Of a DNA stretch of 64,000 nucleotides, positions 37,418 to 46,137 are shown piece by piece (within the stretch, counting starts at the first letter, position 1; each line of letters opens with the position of its first letter). The position numbers and the translations under genes were made by a program. The notes beneath the pieces are model-generated. The model was not told the origin of the DNA. It made no database searches and worked only from the letters and a program-made list of their open reading frames with translations. The DNA comes from Hafnia alvei (GTDB taxonomy: Bacteria > Pseudomonadota > Gammaproteobacteria > Enterobacterales > Enterobacteriaceae), in the NCBI RefSeq assembly GCF_034424155.1, contig NZ_CP139992.1, positions 1,008,012 to 1,072,011 on the forward strand, written 5' to 3'.

Positions 37418-37954
37418 TTAGAGATAGCGTGTAATCAGCGTGGATGTGGCTTTGAATTCGCCTTCTTTTAATTCCACCGCATCAGATATTTTTATTGGCA
37501 CCGCGCGTAGTTGAATAGTCTGCGTTTTCTGAATGGTAAAGAACGTATTCAGATCGATATTTTTGCCTGTCGCATCGTCTGAGAGGGCAATGGCCAGATT
37601 ATCGAGGGTTGTGGTCAGGTAGTTGCTTTTACCTGATGATGTGCCCTGAAATTCTAGCTGCACGGTTGCTCCCGTGGTAATGCTGCATACAATATCGACA
37701 GGAGTTACGCTGGCGAAAGCAACGCCGTCAATTTTTTTCAGTGCGATGCGTTTGAAGTCCACATCGAGATTATTGTTTTGGTTAATTTTACAGGCGGCGG
37801 GTTCAAATATATTACCGCGAATGTATAGGGTGCTTTTGGAGTCATCTTTTGCCTGACCGCCACTCACCGGGGCTAAAGCTGCAAATGCAGAGCCATTAAT
37901 CGAGAGCAAAACTCCCAGAAGAAATAATTTTACGTCGCAAAGGCGTATTTTCAT
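37418..37954 (-). CDS. Minor fimbrial subunit, minus-strand pair with adhesin
   Basis: This 178-residue pilin precursor has an N-terminal membrane/signal segment (VKLFLLGVLLSINGSAFA) and a Cys pair (EPAACKINQNN, DIVCSITTG). It ends with TSTLITRYL, a pilin-like final strand. It is first in a two-gene leftward operon with the adhesin, and may be the adaptor joining adhesin to shaft. The region upstream (37955-38298) should contain its separate promoter. Confidence 0.82.
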   Translation of the reverse strand: MKIRLCDVKLFLLGVLLSINGSAFAALAPVSGGQAKDDSKSTLYIRGNIFEPAACKINQNNNLDVDFKRIALKKIDGVAFASVTPVDIVCSITTGATVQLEFQGTSSGKSNYLTTTLDNLAIALSDDATGKNIDLNTFFTIQKTQTIQLRAVPIKISDAVELKEGEFKATSTLITRYL

Positions 37955-38298
37955 TTTATTAACTCGTTACCACATAAAACGGGATTTATCTCCTGCGCTT
38001 AGCTCTGCTCAAATGACGTTGGGAGATATATTGAGCGCAGTAAGGGTAACGTATTCATATGCCAGTAAAAACTAACTTTATGGCGTGAAATAAAATGCGA
38101 GGTAATTTATCGTATGGATGATCTGATATTTATTTTGCGACCAAATAGCCTGATTTGTTCTTACAAAATAGCATAAAAACCTATTAAAGCACTCCGATGC
38201 CTAAGTTTCTCTCTTTTGGAAATATTTTCATTTAAAAACAGTTCGTTATGATCATTTGTGCTGATCTGTCGTGATTTAAATATGACAAGCCAAGCTAG
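37955..38298. other. Intergenic region upstream of pilin-adhesin pair
   Basis: No gene is seen in these 344 bases. The region is AT-rich and should contain the promoter for the leftward pilin and adhesin genes and the 3' end of the LysR gene transcript. I see no clear terminator hairpin or recombinase-type repeats. Confidence 0.45.
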
Positions 38299-39180
38299 TT
38301 AGGAGTGAGGCCATGAGCGGCTGAAGCTTAGCCAGCTTGCTAATGTTGGCGAGATAAACTTACTTTTGTGGTAGCAGAGTGTGAATTTCCGCATAAACCG
38401 CTGCTCGGTATGTAATTGCACAAAATGCCCCGTATAAAATGAACTATGTAGCATGCGCTTTGAAATAAAAGTGATGCCTAAGTGATGAGCGACGCAAGAA
38501 AGAATGGCGTCAAAAGCGTTCAGTGAAAGAGCGATTTGTGGATTGCTTAAATGTAGTGCCAATTGATTATCAAAAAAGGCACGGCTGCTGGAGCCTTGCT
38601 CGCGTAGCAGCCAGCGCTCTTGACTCAGTACCTGATATGAAACCGTTTCTTGCTTGGCGAGCGGATGATTTTTACCGGCGATAATGACCATTTCATCTTC
38701 TAACCACGGCTCGCAAATAAGGTTGGGTTCGCTAGCGGGTCCTTCCAGTAACGCCACATCAATTTCAAAATGGCTGACCATAGTGCTGATTTTTTGCGTG
38801 TTGGCGATAGTGCATTGTGGCAACCACCCTTGATGTTCTTTAAACCCCTTCAGCATGTCAGGCAGAAGATAGCTGCCGATAGTCTTAGTACATCCCACCT
38901 TGAGCTGGGTATCTTGGCTATTCTCTCCGAATAATTGTTCAACCCCCTGCATTCGAGACAAAAGTTCGTCGGCGACAGGCAGTAACTTTTGCCCTTCATG
39001 ATTGATATATAAGCGTGCATGTTGACGATCAAAGAGCCGTACTCCTAGCTGACTCTCTAATTCAGCCAATGTCTGTGAAATGGCTCCTTTTGTCATAAAC
39101 AGAGTTTCTGCGGCGAGCGTCATGCTGCCGCTGCGGACGATGGCGACAAAGACGGAAAGTTGTTTGAAGGTAATATTCAT
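38299..39180 (-). CDS. LysR-family transcriptional regulator
   Basis: This 293-residue protein has the LysR N-terminal winged HTH (FKQLSVFVAIVRSGSMTLAAETLFMTKGAISQTLAELE, key parts SMTLAAE and GAISQTL) and a periplasmic-binding-protein-like effector domain beginning at about residue 90 (LKVGCTKTIGSYLLP). It resembles the YeiE/CysB-like group. It is divergent from the TDT transporter, 106 bases away, and is its probable regulator. The inducer is unknown. Confidence 0.88.
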   Translation of the reverse strand: MNITFKQLSVFVAIVRSGSMTLAAETLFMTKGAISQTLAELESQLGVRLFDRQHARLYINHEGQKLLPVADELLSRMQGVEQLFGENSQDTQLKVGCTKTIGSYLLPDMLKGFKEHQGWLPQCTIANTQKISTMVSHFEIDVALLEGPASEPNLICEPWLEDEMVIIAGKNHPLAKQETVSYQVLSQERWLLREQGSSSRAFFDNQLALHLSNPQIALSLNAFDAILSCVAHHLGITFISKRMLHSSFYTGHFVQLHTEQRFMRKFTLCYHKSKFISPTLASWLSFSRSWPHS

Positions 39181-39181
39181 C

Positions 39182-39198
39182 GTTTAGTTTCTCTAAAC
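39182..39198. promoter_or_regulatory. Inverted repeat in the LysR-transporter gap, possible LysR site
   Basis: GTTTAG-TTTCT-CTAAAC is a perfect 6-bp inverted repeat right next to the LysR start codon and about 90 bases from the transporter start. It fits an autoregulatory LysR box in position, but the binding is inferred. Confidence 0.35.
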
Positions 39199-39286
39199 CT
39201 AATGTAAAAAATAACTCGATTTTTTAAATGATAGCGGATGGCTATAGTTTTTACCGCAGAAGAATGAAAAAAATCGAGGTGATGAC

Positions 39287-40264
39287 ATGTTGAGATACCT
39301 ACATCATAAGGTTCGCGGATTACCAACTCCCGTAGCGGGTTTAGCGCTGGGGATCGCTAGTTTGGGATGGTGTTTAGAGAATGCTTTGCCGCTTCACGGT
39401 GTGGGACAAAACGTGGGCGCATTGATTGCTGGGCTACTGCTTGCCATTCTCGCTATTCGTTTTATTTTTCATCCCGATACGCTGACTCAAGATCTTAAAC
39501 ATCCGGTGGTGGGAAGCATTGTTCCTACCTTTGCAATGGCTGCAATGGTGGTTTCTAAGGCGCTGGGTAACTTTATGCCGACGGCGGGCCAGATGCTTTG
39601 GCTGGGGGCTGTTATTGTTCATCTGGTCTCGCTGTCGCTTTTTATTTATCACCGTGCGAAAGAACCTAAGCTGCATCATCTAGTTCCTAGCTGGTTTGTG
39701 CCGCCAGTGGGCATTATTGTGGCAGATGTGACTTGCCCAAGTGAGGCCTACACTGAGTTTGCACTGATTTTATTGGCAATTGGGATGGTGAGTTATGTGC
39801 TGATGCTGCCAATGATGATCTACCGCTTCATGTTTCGCGATGAAGTGCCTGATGCAGCAAAACCAACGATTGCCATTATGGCGGCACCGGCCAGTTTGTC
39901 ATTAGCGGGCTATCTGAGCGTTGTCAAAGAGCCTTCAATGCTGATTTGTGCGGTGTTGCTTGGTATCGCACTGTTGATGACCATGGTTATTTATTGTGCT
40001 TTCTTCCGCCTAATGCGCTTGCCGTTTAGCCCAGGCTACGCTGCTTTTACGTTCCCTATGGCGATTGGCGCTACCGCACTTTATAAAATGGCAAACCTCG
40101 TGGGCAGCTACCCGCAAGCGGTGGAGTATGCGCGACAACTGCATATGATGGCGACAGTAGAAGCAGTGATTGCGACGTTAGTTATTGGCTATGTCTCTGT
40201 AAGGTTTATTCATAACTATCTGCTACCGCAGAGATTGAATGTTCATCAAGGCATGGTGAAATAA
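39287..40264 (+). CDS. TDT-family (TehA/SLAC1-like) membrane transporter
   Basis: This 325-residue protein has about ten hydrophobic segments and the TDT-family motifs LPTPVAGLALGIASLGW at the N-terminus and VPPVGIIVADVTCPSE in the middle. Family members are anion or dicarboxylate/sulfite channels and tellurite-resistance proteins; the substrate here is not known. GAGG lies 7 bases before the ATG. It is followed within 21 bases by a possible small membrane protein and is regulated presumably by the divergent LysR protein. Confidence 0.88.
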   Translation: MLRYLHHKVRGLPTPVAGLALGIASLGWCLENALPLHGVGQNVGALIAGLLLAILAIRFIFHPDTLTQDLKHPVVGSIVPTFAMAAMVVSKALGNFMPTAGQMLWLGAVIVHLVSLSLFIYHRAKEPKLHHLVPSWFVPPVGIIVADVTCPSEAYTEFALILLAIGMVSYVLMLPMMIYRFMFRDEVPDAAKPTIAIMAAPASLSLAGYLSVVKEPSMLICAVLLGIALLMTMVIYCAFFRLMRLPFSPGYAAFTFPMAIGATALYKMANLVGSYPQAVEYARQLHMMATVEAVIATLVIGYVSVRFIHNYLLPQRLNVHQGMVK

Positions 40265-40285
40265 ATGAGTTTAAGGAAAAACGTA

Positions 40286-40372
40286 ATGAAAACTTACGAT
40301 CAGGCTTTTTGGGTTCCTGCTGCTGCTTTAGTGCTCTTTATTGTTTGTTTTATTTGGGCGCTGTTTTTATAA
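40286..40372 (+). CDS. Possible 28-residue small membrane protein
   Basis: A 28-codon frame follows the transporter gene by 21 bases, with AAGGA 8 bases before its ATG. The peptide starts MKTYDQAFWVP and is otherwise one membrane helix (about residues 9-28). An in-frame ATG at 40265 would extend it by 7 residues but lacks a ribosome site. It may be an accessory subunit of the TDT transporter, by analogy with other single-helix transporter peptides. I recognise no named family. Confidence 0.5.
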   Translation: MKTYDQAFWVPAAALVLFIVCFIWALFL

Positions 40373-40403
40373 ATCCCACGAATAAAAATATATAGGCAGA
40401 TTC

Positions 40404-40446
40404 ATAAGTAAGGCTCCAGCCACTGAGTGACTGGAGCCTTGCTTAT
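40404..40446. terminator. Bidirectional terminator between convergent genes
   Basis: A 16-bp stem with one mismatch has the core AAGGCTCCAG/CTGGAGCCTT. It lies between the small membrane peptide (plus strand) and the hypothetical gene (minus strand), overlapping the latter's last codons. The flanking AT sequence provides partial T-runs either way. Confidence 0.75.
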
Positions 40447-40793
40447 GATGGGCACGGAGTGCCGGATATTGACCGCGCAAGATAATGCGTATGTAGATAT
40501 ATATCGGCTAATTTATCCACGCTAGATTGCTCCATCTGAGCGCTGGCATATTCGAGCACCATCCACAATAGGGCACTACACTGCTGAATCACTAAACCCA
40601 CTGAATGGCATGAAAGCGCATCTTGTTGCTGTTGTAGCTGGATTAATTCATTGTTGCTCATATTTAACAGATTAAAACTTAGTGCCAGTACATCGAGTAA
40701 ATTACCGTGGAGCCCGTTTTGGGTATTAGTACTAATTACCTGATGCAGGCATGACATGTTGTTTTGTAGGATCTGTATGGTCGAGTCTTTCAT
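40443..40793 (-). CDS. Hypothetical protein (116 residues)
   Basis: A strong ribosome site (AGGAG, 6 bases before the ATG) supports this gene. The protein is mostly helical in appearance, with a Gln run (LIQLQQQQD), four Cys residues (CLHQV, LSCHS, QQCSAL and TPCPS) and a hydrophobic middle (SALLWMVLEYAS). No signal peptide or known motif is seen. I do not recognise a family and propose no function. Confidence 0.65.
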   Translation of the reverse strand: MKDSTIQILQNNMSCLHQVISTNTQNGLHGNLLDVLALSFNLLNMSNNELIQLQQQQDALSCHSVGLVIQQCSALLWMVLEYASAQMEQSSVDKLADIYLHTHYLARSISGTPCPS

Positions 40794-41032
40794 GACTCAC
40801 TCCTGAGTATGCCAGAGGGCTTAGTTTCGTTATTTGAGTCTGAGTAGAATCGAGTTGCCAACGCGAGATATAGGCTTGATGTTGAGCATATAGCGTTAAA
40901 TAAACACAACAAACGAAGAAAATGAGAAATGAGAAGGTGGTTCCAAACAGATTGGATCTGACGTGTAATGTAATAAATATAATGGAATTAAGTTCTCACC
41001 CGCCAGAAATTGATGGGTGAGATGTCGGTATA

Positions 41033-42223
41033 CTAGGCGTCAGATTTTGGCGGTTCGCCAACGGCAGGTGCTAACCAAATTGCAAAAGCGACTAACGCCA
41101 ACACCACGATCATGGCGGAGCGCAATCCCCAATGCTCACCTAAAAAACCTAGCATTGGAGGCCCAACCAAAAATGCAATATAACCCGTGGTTGCCACGGC
41201 ACTAACGCGAGCAGCTGGATTTGGCCCAGTGTCACTGGCGGCCGACAACGTAAGAGGGAAGCCGAGTGAAGCTCCTACGCCCCAAAATAAAACTGAAGCG
41301 CTGACTAGAAATGTATTTTCAGCAAAAATAATTAACCCTAAGCCGATAACGCCGAAGATGGCGCTGCCCCGAACGACATTAACGCGGCCAAATCGACGCA
41401 GGAAATATCCCCCGCAGAAGCGCCCAATGGTCATTCCTAAGGCAAAGCCTGTATAGATTAACGAGCCTGATGTAGGGCTGAATCCATGACCGTCTACCAT
41501 TAATAACGGCAACCAGTCGTTGGCTGAGCCTTCGGCAAGGGCCATTGCAAGGACAATTAAGCCAATAAGCAACAGACGCTTATCTCGCCAAACATTTGTT
41601 TTAGCCTGTGTAGGCTGGTTGCCATTCTGCGCATGTTCTACTGGACGTAGGCCATTCCCCTTAGGTACGGATTTTAGTGCCCACAATGTTGCCGGAACGC
41701 AAATAACACCAATTAATAAAAGATGCCACTGTATGGGGAAATTTACCGAGGTAAGCCCATTACCAACCCCTGCGCCAACCAGTGTCCCTAAGCTAAAACA
41801 GCCATGCAGCATAGGAAGGAGGGGGCGATGTGATATGCGTTCTACATCGGCGCCCTCAACGTTAATGGCTATTTCAGCAGAGCCCATACCTGCTCCAAAT
41901 AAACATAACCCAGATGAAACGGTGATCGCAGATGAGAAAAATGCCCCGAGGGCAACCAGTAAAATACCGGCGATCACTAAACCCGTGCCTGCAGCAATAA
42001 CGGGTTTAGTGCTAAAGCGCTGCACTAAATAACCAGAACAGAGAATTCCAGCCATTGACCCAATCGACAGACCAAAAAGAACAAGCCCCATCTCTGCGGT
42101 CGATGCGCCAAGTTTGTCGCGTATTGCGGGAGTTCGGGTCACCCATGACGCCATTGATACGCCAGGTAAGAAAAAGAAAACAAAGAGGGCGAGGCTGCGC
42201 TGTTTTAACGTGGGGCTGGGCAA
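41033..42223 (-). CDS. ybjJ: MFS transporter, YbjJ family
   Basis: This 396-residue protein of the major facilitator superfamily has 12 predicted membrane segments. It matches my memory of E. coli YbjJ closely in many places, including MASWVTRTPAIRDKL, GLSIGSMAGILCS, AEGSANDWLPLLMVDGHGF and GVGASLGFPLTLSAASDTGP. The start appears to be a TTG at 42223 with AAGG just upstream; the first in-frame ATG would remove the first membrane segment. The substrate is unknown. Confidence 0.9.
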   Translation of the reverse strand: MPSPTLKQRSLALFVFFFLPGVSMASWVTRTPAIRDKLGASTAEMGLVLFGLSIGSMAGILCSGYLVQRFSTKPVIAAGTGLVIAGILLVALGAFFSSAITVSSGLCLFGAGMGSAEIAINVEGADVERISHRPLLPMLHGCFSLGTLVGAGVGNGLTSVNFPIQWHLLLIGVICVPATLWALKSVPKGNGLRPVEHAQNGNQPTQAKTNVWRDKRLLLIGLIVLAMALAEGSANDWLPLLMVDGHGFSPTSGSLIYTGFALGMTIGRFCGGYFLRRFGRVNVVRGSAIFGVIGLGLIIFAENTFLVSASVLFWGVGASLGFPLTLSAASDTGPNPAARVSAVATTGYIAFLVGPPMLGFLGEHWGLRSAMIVVLALVAFAIWLAPAVGEPPKSDA

Positions 42224-42677
42224 AGGAACCTTCCTAGAAGTGCAAAGACAGAAAATATCTATCGTTCGAAGCGTAAGTTAACATATCTACACTAACCTTT
42301 TTCATTCGTATTTCAAGAGGAAATAGTAAGAATTACAATGAATAGCATCGTGAAGATAAATGGTGAACCTAATTTTAGTTGTGTTCTTTATTCAAAACGT
42401 GAGCGTTAACCTCAGCATATTTAATTATATTTAAAGGGTTTGAAAATAATCAGGGCAATAAACCCCAATGAAAAAAGAATAATAATTTGCATGCTATAAG
42501 TATAGTCTCGTTACGATTGTGATTATTTAGCCATCACAGACAAAAGAAAACGCTATGCTAATATAACAATTTCACTATTAGAGAGATTAAATTTCTTATC
42601 ATTGCTAATATATTGTACATGACTATTAGTCTGTGCAAAATTGCATTGTTTGTAGAATAATCTTAAGGGGTTTTAAT
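42224..42677. other. Intergenic region between ybjJ and dgcJ-like frame
   Basis: These 454 AT-rich bases carry divergent promoters presumably. I see a hairpin-like GGGTTT/AAACCC pair near 42436-42462 and a 23-codon frame without a ribosome site; neither supports a gene or a named regulatory element. Confidence 0.4.
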
Positions 42678-44186
42678 ATGTTGCTGACAAAAAGTTATAA
42701 AAAGGGAATTTTTATTACTATGTCATTAACAACGATGGTTCTGGCATTCTTTTTGTGGAATGACTACCAAGGCTTAAGAAATTATCTAGGTTACACGGTA
42801 GATAAAGGCCGTTCTGCTATCTTTGCTTAAGAATATATAAATCAAAGAATAGCACTTAATTTAATAAAATCATTTTCAATTTCTGAATATAAAAATAAAA
42901 AATCAGATTCAAGTGTGCTGAGTATCTGTAACCGTATGGAGAGCGTAAATGATATTTATGGTTTGAATTTGACTGGGCATAAATATCCTAAACTAGCTGG
43001 AACGCTACAAACTAAAAATTCATCCTGCGAAGATTGGGCTAGAGATATAAAATATCTTGCGAAGTTTAATAGTCAAGAAGAAGCAATCTCTCAAGAGTAC
43101 AGTTTTTCTAATTACCATTGGAAAGTGCAAGATAGCATTAGATACTATATTGATTTTGAAAACCAATATATATACATTAATAAGTTAGTCGATAGCTCTC
43201 GATACGCATTCAATAATTGGTTGCGATATAATGGAAAGTTTATTGATGTAGATAGCAATGCCAGAAGCATTAAAATTGATGATGAAGCATTGAGGAGTTT
43301 GCATGATGGGCAAAGTGTTACTTCACATATATATGATGACGGTTATACCGGTGAAAAAATAATTAGCATGATCACGCCGTTGTTTTTTGGTGGGAATCTT
43401 AAAGGTATAATTTTGACTGATGTGAGTATCAATGAGCTAGCAAAGGCATTTTATACATTTGATCGTCCTTTCCTATGGAAATATCTCACGCTTTCAGTTA
43501 TAGATAGAAATTCAGCCGAAGAAATTAATTTCAATCAACCAGATAAGCAATTATTTAGTATTTTAAACTACGACAAGGATATTACTCGATATTATACTGT
43601 CCATCTTAAATTAGATGTTCAATATTTTATTTTAAACAACTTATTTCTTTTTATTTTATATGTGCTTATAACGTATTCCATCTGTAAGTATTTAAAATAC
43701 CAGATATCAAAAAATGAAGTTTTGTCTTTGGAAAACATAACTGATTCTATGACGGGATTATATAATAGAAAGATACTGACACAGACTCTGGATGCTCGTT
43801 TAAAGTCGTTGACTGAAAAAAATACTCCAGTCACTATTATTGCTCTTGATTGCGATAAATTAAAAACCATCAATGATACTCTAGGTCATCACATGGGGGA
43901 TAAAGCAATCACTTTATTGGGAGACGCGATACAAACCTCTATAAGAAAGAGTGATTATGGTATTAGGCTCGGCGGTGATGAGTTCTGTATTATTCTTATC
44001 GATTGCGATGTAGAGCGTGCTTTTATTACTATTGACTTAATTAAACAGAAATTAAAAGTGATTGATACAGATGCTATTGTTAATTTTTCATATGGCTGCT
44101 ACCAGATGAAATCCGGTGATACATTGAGCGATGCGCAAATTAAAGCTGATGAATTGCTGTATAAGCATAAGAAAACGAAGGGTTAG
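42678..44186 (+). pseudogene. dgcJ: DgcJ-like diguanylate cyclase interrupted by in-frame ochre codon
   Basis: The frame from the ATG at 42678 (AAGGGG 7 bases upstream) runs to 44186 but contains TAA at 42828-42830 (codon 51 of 503). Before it lies a membrane helix (about residues 11-31). After it come the periplasmic sensor region with GLNLTGHKYPKLAGTLQT, which closely resembles E. coli DgcJ (YeaJ), a second helix (FLFILYVLITYSI), and a complete GGDEF domain with an I-site RKSD, IRLGGDEF and SMTGLYNRKIL. The intact enzyme would make c-di-GMP. The stop removes the N-terminal helix from the rest; restart at a GTG (42915) would give a protein with only one membrane anchor. Confidence 0.85.
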
Positions 44187-44194
44187 GTATTTGC

Positions 44195-44225
44195 GGTGTT
44201 GATGCTGATGTATGGCTTCAACACC
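44195..44225 (+). terminator. Possible terminator after the dgcJ-like frame
   Basis: The stem GGTGTTGA/TCAACACC (8 bp, 15-base loop) lies 9 bases after the stop codon and is followed by ttatcttt. The large loop makes it only a moderate candidate. Confidence 0.45.
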
Positions 44226-44428
44226 TTATCTTTAGTTGTAAAGCTGCCACTTTTGAGTTGGATTGCATAGAGCCAGATTATGCGGGTAATACATTAGCTA
44301 TCGAGGTATTGCAGGAGCAATCGAACTAAGAGAGTCACTTTCTTCTATTGATTATGTAAGATTATTGATTTGAGTAAAAGTGTGGGCTATAGCGCACAAA
44401 CAGCATCGTACAAATTGAAGGCACAAAA

Positions 44429-44458
44429 AAGCCCGCAGGGCTTGCGCCATGCGGGCTT
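44429..44458 (-). terminator. Terminator with T-run on minus strand
   Basis: AAGCCCGCA/TGCGGGCTT forms a 9-bp stem with a 12-base loop that can pair further (GGGC/GCCC). TTTTTT follows on the minus strand. It probably ends the transcript of the possible immunity gene at 44651-45124. Confidence 0.75.
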
Positions 44459-44494
44459 CTAGGACTTCATCGGATAACTCTGGTAATCACCGAT

Positions 44495-44513
44495 GGGCTG
44501 GGGGAATCTGAAT
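44495..44513. repeat. Att-like imperfect direct repeat, left copy
   Basis: GGGCTGGGGGAATCTGAAT matches GGGCTGGCGGAGTCTGAAT at 48553-48571 at 17 of 19 positions, in the same orientation. The reverse complement ends in CCCAGCCCA, reminiscent of a tRNA/tmRNA 3' end. The two copies bracket the prophage remnants, as attL/attR would. Confidence 0.45.
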
Positions 44514-44650
44514 CATTTATTTAGCTATATGATTTCAAGTGGTTTTTGTGAGTTCAATTTTGACTGGTATACCTAAATGTATACCAATGACGTTTTGTCT
44601 GCTGCCTAATCGCCTGTTCTGCCGATATGGAAAAGGGGCTTCGGGTTTCC

Positions 44651-45124
44651 CTATCGGCTACCATCAACCTTGGCTGGCGTGGGGTTAGGGAATATATCAA
44701 TGTTTTTTCTCAATCGCATTGGGCGGCTTACACCGCGAGGATCGGAAAAAGGCAGTTTTAACGCGGGAGATGCCGATACTTTTACTGTCCATGTGGTATC
44801 ACCGATAAAGCGGAAGCTCACAGAGCGGGGCGATACTTTCAAAGCCTCGAAGTGACCTGAAGTATAAGCATCCCCAATAGTCAGTTCCTCTATTACTCCT
44901 TGAGAGATATCTAATAGCAGGAGCGTCAGCATCTCTTCAAAAATAACGTCATCTGTCACGAATAAAAGATAGCGATGAGCATCGACTTTTATTGCGGCCT
45001 CAAGCACTTTTCCGGGAACGACAATCCCTGTTGGTTTGCCTTCAATCAGCACTTCAGACCTGGCCTGGGCGGTATCTGATGCTTCATTTACTTCCGATAA
45101 CGATAGTGTCGTAACTTCTTCCAT
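44651..45124 (-). CDS. Hypothetical protein, possible immunity partner
   Basis: This soluble-looking 157-residue protein begins MEEVTTLSLSEVNEASD. Its ATG lies 2 bases after the stop of the glycine-zipper gene, with GGTGGA upstream, so the two are coupled. It has an acidic N-terminal half, a hydrophobic IFEEMLTLLLLDI segment and a basic C-terminus. I recognise no family. A small soluble gene tightly behind a membrane-active protein suggests an immunity role, which is inference. A longer frame upstream (to 45247) overlaps the first gene and is not used. Confidence 0.6.
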   Translation of the reverse strand: MEEVTTLSLSEVNEASDTAQARSEVLIEGKPTGIVVPGKVLEAAIKVDAHRYLLFVTDDVIFEEMLTLLLLDISQGVIEELTIGDAYTSGHFEALKVSPRSVSFRFIGDTTWTVKVSASPALKLPFSDPRGVSRPMRLRKNIDIFPNPTPAKVDGSR

Positions 45125-45126
45125 CT

Positions 45127-45849
45127 CTATTTCCACCAGTTGCCCATTTCCCATGCCGCTAAAGCACCACCGACAAATCCGCCCAATAGCACGCATACGG
45201 GTGCGCCAGGCCCACACATTAAACCAGCAATAGCTCCGCCAGCCCAACCGCCCGCAATCCCAGCTCCGTTAATAGCAATCTGCCTGCCGGTTTGCGAAGC
45301 TTTATTGTCTGATGTGTATATTTCATACACTGATACTCCGATAGAAAGAACTATTAAGCCCTTAGCTGCACGGGATAATTTCATCATTCTCAGGTTAACC
45401 TGAGGGTTTGATTTTCCCGCTGACTCTACAATACCGGCATAAACCTGATTTTTTTGCGTTTCTGATAAGCTGTTAAAGTTAGCCCTTGGCCCGAACATAG
45501 AGGCAGTTTTTTTTGCGACTAACTCATTAAGCGTTACGCCTGAAGTCTTCATCCTTTCTGCCATGGCCCTACCAAGCGGCGTACTCCGGGTGCGAACCAT
45601 ATCCATTATCAGATTTCTGGTTTCTTGAGCCTCCATCGCTGCTTTTTCCCAGCTGATGAAGCCACTATTTGCTTTGGCTCTGAGATCCTCTGCCATCGCT
45701 TTAATGCGTTTAGAGTACTCAAGGCGCACTCGGGGATCGACTGAGAGTCTTGCCGCTGCGGCAGATACATCGCCTTGTAAGGCGTTTACCGCGCTTTCAA
45801 ATTTCGCTTTCCCGTCTGAGTCCAGTGCACTAAGTAAAGCCGTATCCAT
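45127..45849 (-). CDS. Glycine-zipper membrane-active protein, possible pore-forming toxin
   Basis: This 240-residue protein has a helical, charged N-terminal 150 residues and a C-terminus with one hydrophobic segment (AAKGLIVLSIGVSVYEIY). A long Gly/Ala-rich hairpin follows: GAGIAGGWAGGAIAGLMCGP and then VCVLLGGFVGGALAAW, ending GNWWK. Such paired GxxxG helices occur in pore-forming effectors (some T6SS toxins) and in glycine-zipper proteins. The ATG at 45849 has AGGGA 6 bases upstream. No signal peptide, PAAR or Rhs element is attached. Toxin function is inferred from shape and the coupled downstream gene. Confidence 0.6.
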   Translation of the reverse strand: MDTALLSALDSDGKAKFESAVNALQGDVSAAAARLSVDPRVRLEYSKRIKAMAEDLRAKANSGFISWEKAAMEAQETRNLIMDMVRTRSTPLGRAMAERMKTSGVTLNELVAKKTASMFGPRANFNSLSETQKNQVYAGIVESAGKSNPQVNLRMMKLSRAAKGLIVLSIGVSVYEIYTSDNKASQTGRQIAINGAGIAGGWAGGAIAGLMCGPGAPVCVLLGGFVGGALAAWEMGNWWK

Positions 45850-46109
45850 TTTCAGTCCCTGTAAGGTGAGCAATCCTCCAAATATAACAAATATGCTAAT
45901 GAGATTGAAAATAGCCTCGTTTAAGCATGTGATGTAGAAATATGCTATTGACCTACTATCAGTCGTTTTAGGTTAAAAAATAGATTTCGTGAAAAATCTT
46001 TCATACTCTACACCTTTCAGTTTTTATTTTTATATTCATATAGTTATATGATGAAGTATGGGGGGGGATCGTCTTCACTGTACATCCACGGTGTATAGTG
46101 GGCGTAAAA

Positions 46110-46129
46110 AAACTGGCCTTCGCCGGTTT
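46110..46129 (-). terminator. Terminator after P4-type primase fragment
   Basis: The stem AAACTGGC/GCCGGTTT (with one G-T pair) and a CTTC loop is followed on the minus strand by seven T. It lies 8 bases past the stop of the primase fragment and was presumably carried along with it. Confidence 0.75.
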
Positions 46130-46137
46130 CAGATGGT

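Larger units (their letters stand above)
44187..44650. other. Intergenic region at left end of prophage-remnant block
   Basis: No gene is recognised. The stretch holds the stem-loop at 44195-44225, a minus-strand terminator at 44429-44458 and the left copy of the 19-bp att-like repeat at 44495-44513. Confidence 0.5.
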
